17,749 bases of DNA from Rhodobacterales bacterium (GTDB taxonomy: Bacteria > Pseudomonadota > Alphaproteobacteria > Rhodobacterales > Rhodobacteraceae), in NCBI GenBank assembly GCA_009992615.1, contig JAACVA010000009.1, forward strand, positions 1-17,749, read 5' to 3'. The position numbers and the translations under genes are program-made. Positions 14,761 to 17,749 of the stretch are shown one piece after another. The notes under the pieces are model-generated. The model saw nothing but the letters and a program-made list of their open reading frames with translations. It made no database searches and was not told the origin of the DNA. Numbering within the stretch: the first letter of the stretch is position 1; each line of letters starts with the position of its first letter.

Positions 14761-15804
14761 ATGGCACAAAAACCCAAACTCGTGAACTTTGCCTTGCAAG
14801 GTGGCGGCGCGCATGGGGCTTTTACCTGGGGCGTTCTCGACCGAGTTCTCGAAGACGGACGGCTGAAGATCGCTGGAATTTCCGGCACTTCGGCGGGGGC
14901 CATGAACGCGGTGGCGCTGGCCGATGGTTTTACCCGTGATGGCGTTGACGGGGCGCGCGCAGCCCTCGAAAACTTCTGGCAGGCCATGAGCGACGGCGCG
15001 AAGAACAGCCCGCTTAAACGCACGCCTTACGACGTGCTGACCGGCAACTGGGGGCTGGAAAACAATCCCATGTATCACGCGATGGACGCACTTTCGCGGT
15101 TGGCGTCACCCTATCAGCTTAACCCGATGAACATGAACCCGCTGCGCGATCTGGTGGAAGAAAGTATTGATTTCGAGATGGTGCGCAAGTGCACTGCGTT
15201 CAAGCTTTATATCTCGGCGACCAATGTCGAGACCGGCAAGGTCAAGGTCTTTCCGCGCGAGGCATTGACTGTTGACATGGTGATGGCGTCGGCCTGTCTG
15301 CCAAATCTTTACCAAGCGGTCGAGATCGACGGCGTACCCTATTGGGATGGCGGCTACATGGGCAACCCGTCCCTGTTTCCCTTTCACGGCCAGACAGGGA
15401 CCGACGACATTGTCGTGGTGCAGGTCAACCCGATCGAACGCAAGGGCGCGCCCAAGATGCCGCAGGACATTCAGAACCGGATGAACGAGATCAGCTTCAA
15501 CGGCAGCCTGCTCAAGGAGTTGCGCAGCATCGACTTTGTGGATCGGCTTATCCGGCAGGGAAAACTGTCTGCGGACAATTATCGTCAGGTGCGGGTACAC
15601 GTCGTCGAGAACCAGCTTGAACTGAAACCGCTTGGCGCTTCGTCGAAGATGAATGTCGAATGGGCGTTTCTGACCAAGCTGCGCGACATTGGCCGCGAAA
15701 CTGCCACCCGCTGGCTTGACGAAAACCTCGCCGATATCGGCAATCGGTCTACTGTCGATCTGCGCGCGATGTTCGAGGGGATCGGCGGTCAGCACCAAGG
15801 CTGA
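14761..15804 (+). CDS. Patatin-like phospholipase / possible PHB depolymerase
   Basis: A 347-residue hydrolase of the patatin family. It has the oxyanion-hole motif GGGAHGAF (14-21), the nucleophile elbow G42-T-S44-A-G and the dyad aspartate in D206-G-G. There is no signal peptide, so it should act in the cytosol. Patatin proteins are acyl hydrolases; a bdhA-patatin pairing is known from Legionella (bdhA-patD), where the locus affects polyhydroxybutyrate metabolism. Here it follows bdhA and adc on the same strand, so intracellular PHB or 3-hydroxybutyrate-ester hydrolysis is a reasonable inference, while phospholipase activity remains possible. The ATG at 14761 is preferred over an in-frame TTG at 14743, since AAAAGGG lies eight bases before it and the family sequence starts there. 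A hairpin overlaps the stop codon. Confidence 0.9.
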   Translation: MAQKPKLVNFALQGGGAHGAFTWGVLDRVLEDGRLKIAGISGTSAGAMNAVALADGFTRDGVDGARAALENFWQAMSDGAKNSPLKRTPYDVLTGNWGLENNPMYHAMDALSRLASPYQLNPMNMNPLRDLVEESIDFEMVRKCTAFKLYISATNVETGKVKVFPREALTVDMVMASACLPNLYQAVEIDGVPYWDGGYMGNPSLFPFHGQTGTDDIVVVQVNPIERKGAPKMPQDIQNRMNEISFNGSLLKELRSIDFVDRLIRQGKLSADNYRQVRVHVVENQLELKPLGASSKMNVEWAFLTKLRDIGRETATRWLDENLADIGNRSTVDLRAMFEGIGGQHQG

Positions 15805-15808
15805 CCGC
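15785..15808. terminator. Hairpin over the patatin stop codon, possible terminator
   Basis: GCGGTCAGC (15785-15793) pairs perfectly with GCTGACCGC (15800-15808) around ACCAAG. The TGA stop of the patatin gene (15802-15804) lies in the right arm. No T run follows on either strand, so it may be a weak bidirectional terminator or an mRNA 3'-end stabiliser between the convergent patatin and merA genes. Confidence 0.4.
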
Positions 15809-15849
15809 TGTCATCATCTCATGCCGCTAGGGGTGTCTGGCTTGGTCAC

Positions 15850-17286
15850 TCACCCAGCACAGCATGAAAGCTTCGCCACATCCTTATCAAAGGTCTGCGC
15901 CGCCAGCCTAAGTCCCTCGACCGTGGTAAGGTAGGGAAAGATCGTTTCGCCAAGAGCCTTGGTCGTCATACCAAACTTAAGCGCCATGACCAGTGTCTGA
16001 ACGCTGTCCGCGCCTTCCGGTGCCACGATCACGCCGCCAAGCAGACGGTCGGTCTGCGCATCTGCCACCAACTTGATCAACCCCCGCCTGTCGCGTGCGG
16101 CCAAAGCGCGGGGCACGTTGTCGAGGCTGATAACGCTGGTTTTCATATCAAACCCAGCCTTGATCGCCTGAGCTTCGGTCAGGCCCACGCCCGCCACCTG
16201 CGGATCGGTGAACACGACCCAGGGCATCGCGGCATTGTCATAGCGTTCGGTCCCGCCCAGTACAGCGTTCCGGGCCGCGAGCTTGGCACCATAGGCGGCC
16301 ATGTAAACGAACTGGTCGCGGTCGGTCACGTCGCCCGCCGCATAGATTCCGGGGCGAGTCGTGGCCATGTCGTCGCCCACCCGGATGGCGCCGCGCGCAT
16401 CGGTGTCGATGCCCATCTCGGCCAGTCCGAGCCCTTCGGTGTTTGGCCTGCGCCCCGTGGTCAGGACGAGATAATCGGCAGTCAGATTGCGGGTTTCGCC
16501 ATTTTGCGCAACCGTCAGGATCGCACCGTCGTCGCCCTGCCGTACGGATTTGTAGGCCACGCCATCCGCGATTGTCACGCCTTCGGCACGCAGCGCATCG
16601 GTAAGGACCGCACCGACCTCCGGCTCCGCCAGCGGCAACAGGCGCGAGCGGCAGACAATCGTCACAGAAACGCCCATGCGGGCCATCATCTGCGCCAGTT
16701 CCACGCCGATATATCCGCCGCCAAGGAAGATCAGGCTTCCGGGCAGGGTCTTGAGATCCAGCAGCGCGGTGCTGTCGAGCACCGCAACCGCGTCGATTCC
16801 CGAGATTTCCGGCACAGCGGGCCTGCCGCCCGTGGCGACAATGACCTTCGGCGCAGTGATCTTGCGCCCGCCGACGTCGACACCACCCTCTACCAGCCGC
16901 GCCGCGCCTTCGTCGATATAGGTGACACCATCGTAGCCAGGCAGCAGGTCGGCGTATTTCTTCTGCCGCAGCATCCCGACCAGATCGTTCTTGGCCGCGA
17001 CCAGCGCCGCCCAATCATCAACCCGCGCCTCACCCTGCAAGCCGGGAAACCGTCGAGCGGCCCTCGCACCGTGCAGCGCTTCGGCAGCGCGGATCATTGT
17101 CTTGGAGGGCACGCAGCCCACGTTCACGCAAGTGCCGCCGATGGTGCCATGGCCGATCAGCGCCACGCGCTTGCCGCCCTCGGCCGCGGTGATCGCCGCC
17201 GAGAAGCCAGCCGACCCGGCGCCAATCACGGCAAGGTCGAAATCGCCGGCGGGTGTGCAACAATCATTTTTCATCGAATTATCCAT
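15850..17286 (-). CDS. merA: Mercuric reductase, without HMA domain
   Basis: A 478-residue flavoprotein disulfide reductase that reduces Hg(II) to Hg(0) with NADPH in the cytosol. FAD binding is at VIGAGSAG (20-27); the redox-active pair is C53/C58 in GGTCVNVGCVPSKTM; NADPH binding is at FLGGGYIGVELA (about 192-203); a second FAD motif is YAAGDVTD. The decisive feature is the C-terminal Cys pair C475-C476 (LSCCAG), which delivers mercury to the partner subunit and is absent from dihydrolipoamide dehydrogenases. The N-terminal heavy-metal-associated domain common in MerA is missing; instead the short N-terminus carries an extra pair, C9-C10 (NDCCTP). The start is ATG 17286 or the in-frame ATG 17274; the former overlaps merF by eight bases. 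Regulation by MerR is likely but its gene is not in the window. Confidence 0.94.
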   Translation of the reverse strand: MDNSMKNDCCTPAGDFDLAVIGAGSAGFSAAITAAEGGKRVALIGHGTIGGTCVNVGCVPSKTMIRAAEALHGARAARRFPGLQGEARVDDWAALVAAKNDLVGMLRQKKYADLLPGYDGVTYIDEGAARLVEGGVDVGGRKITAPKVIVATGGRPAVPEISGIDAVAVLDSTALLDLKTLPGSLIFLGGGYIGVELAQMMARMGVSVTIVCRSRLLPLAEPEVGAVLTDALRAEGVTIADGVAYKSVRQGDDGAILTVAQNGETRNLTADYLVLTTGRRPNTEGLGLAEMGIDTDARGAIRVGDDMATTRPGIYAAGDVTDRDQFVYMAAYGAKLAARNAVLGGTERYDNAAMPWVVFTDPQVAGVGLTEAQAIKAGFDMKTSVISLDNVPRALAARDRRGLIKLVADAQTDRLLGGVIVAPEGADSVQTLVMALKFGMTTKALGETIFPYLTTVEGLRLAAQTFDKDVAKLSCCAG

Positions 17287-17506
17287 TCTTTCTTATGAGC
17301 CGCTGTCGGCGCCAGACGGCGTAGATGGTCAGCGCGATGAAGAAGGCGAGCGCCGGAAACAGCACATAGTCGATCCAGCCCAGCACCGCTGAAAGGCCGA
17401 CAACCCCCAGAGCCACGACCAGCACCGGCGTGAAACAGCATAGTGCGGTGACAACAGTGCCGACGATCCCGATGCCGAGCAACGTGCGTTCGTCAGGACT
17501 GGCCAT
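17279..17506 (-). CDS. merF: Mercury transport protein MerF
   Basis: A 75-residue inner-membrane protein of the MerF family, which takes Hg(II) across the membrane and hands it to MerA. It has two hydrophobic helices (about 8-37 and 43-64). The first contains the vicinal pair C23-C24 in ALCCFTPVLVVALGVVGLSA, the family signature; the second reads DYVLFPALAFFIALTIYA. The C-terminal tail (WRRQRLIRKNG) lacks the second Cys pair found near residues 71-72 in well-known MerF proteins. The ATG at 17506 is preferred over longer forms because GAAGGAGA lies directly upstream and the family length fits. It overlaps the preceding gene by 14 bases and merA by 8 bases, forming a tightly coupled operon. Confidence 0.92.
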   Translation of the reverse strand: MASPDERTLLGIGIVGTVVTALCCFTPVLVVALGVVGLSAVLGWIDYVLFPALAFFIALTIYAVWRRQRLIRKNG

Positions 17507-17747
17507 GGAATATCTCCTTCGCGTCAGCCGGATCAATGAACCGGGCGTCATCGCCCCTTCGCCGCTGCAGGCTGCGCCACACCAGCGCGGCACCCGCCGC
17601 GATGATCAGTGCCGCAATGCCGCCAAGCCCACTGAGCCAGCCGCCGACCGCGCCGGTCAGCAGAACCCCGCCGCCGCCACAGCAGACGATCACGACAGGG
17701 GCGGCGACCGCCGTTGCCAGCACACCACCCATCAGGTCATCACGCAT
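17493..17747 (-). CDS. Small two-helix membrane protein with Cys-Cys pair, mer-operon associated
   Basis: An 84-residue protein if it starts at the ATG at 17747; the window ends two bases further, so a longer form or a better start outside cannot be excluded. It has two hydrophobic segments (about 8-34 and 39-57), the first with vicinal cysteines C22-C23 in VVIVCCGGGGVLL. It then has a GAVGGWLSGL turn, reminiscent of MerT's first hairpin, a basic RSLQRRR stop-transfer and a charged tail (DDARFIDPADAKEIF). Its gene overlaps merF by 14 bases on the same strand. I do not recognise a named family. A Cys pair within the first helix plus the mer context suggests mercury uptake or relay (inference); the tail contains no cysteine. 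Confidence 0.75.
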   Translation of the reverse strand: MRDDLMGGVLATAVAAPVVIVCCGGGGVLLTGAVGGWLSGLGGIAALIIAAGAALVWRSLQRRRGDDARFIDPADAKEIFHGQS

Positions 17748-17749
17748 GG

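Noticed and set aside
15850..17286. Dihydrolipoamide dehydrogenase instead of MerA
   Set aside because: The C-terminal Cys pair and linkage to merF identify mercuric reductase.
16238..17298. Long open frames of about 260 codons in other frames of merA on both strands
   Set aside because: They are G+C-driven shadows of merA with low-complexity Arg/Gly-rich translations.

Overview
The window reads as a chromosomal segment from an alphaproteobacterium of the Rhodobacteraceae / Roseobacter type. This is inferred from the gene content and protein style: a membrane-anchored CycM-like cytochrome c, a monofunctional PheA, a Yej-type peptide importer, a 3-hydroxybutyrate dehydrogenase cluster and an HMA-less MerA. 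Most genes are moderately high in G+C and packed with short gaps or 4-base overlaps. No tRNA, rRNA, CRISPR array, complete insertion sequence or phage module was found.

Left part (1-3230): a perfect hairpin (12-43) precedes an A/T-richer glycosyltransferase-like gene. This gene converges on a minus-strand operon: prephenate dehydratase (pheA) followed by two overlapping Lin0512-family paralogues. A membrane-anchored cytochrome c diverges from pheA and ends at a strong intrinsic terminator (3195-3225).

Middle (3371-10553): a four-gene yejA-yejB-yejE-yejF operon encodes an ABC importer for peptides. It converges, with a 10-base gap, on a D-alanyl-D-alanine carboxypeptidase carrying a C-terminal SPOR-like region. 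Together they hint at murein-peptide processing and uptake.

Decay zone (10554-12533): no intact gene is visible. It holds a frameshifted unrecognised gene (minus strand), an IS630-family transposase fragment with two frameshifts, a possible stub of an IS3-type orfA, and an egtD (ergothioneine synthesis) remnant with two in-frame stops and no N-terminal third.

Right part (12534-15804): a peroxiredoxin-like gene is followed by a three-gene set on the plus strand: 3-hydroxybutyrate dehydrogenase, acetoacetate decarboxylase and a patatin-like hydrolase. These fit a route from stored polyhydroxybutyrate or 3-hydroxybutyrate to acetoacetate and on to acetone plus CO2.

Right edge (15850-17747, minus strand): part of a mercury-resistance operon with overlapping genes: a small two-helix membrane protein with a Cys-Cys pair, MerF, then MerA without the usual HMA domain. 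The operon start, possibly with merR, lies beyond the window.

No clearly new system is proven. The best candidates for a second look are the small Cys-Cys membrane protein and the rearranged cysteine pairs of the mer operon, the pheA-Lin0512 pair coupling, and the dehydrogenase-decarboxylase-patatin cluster.
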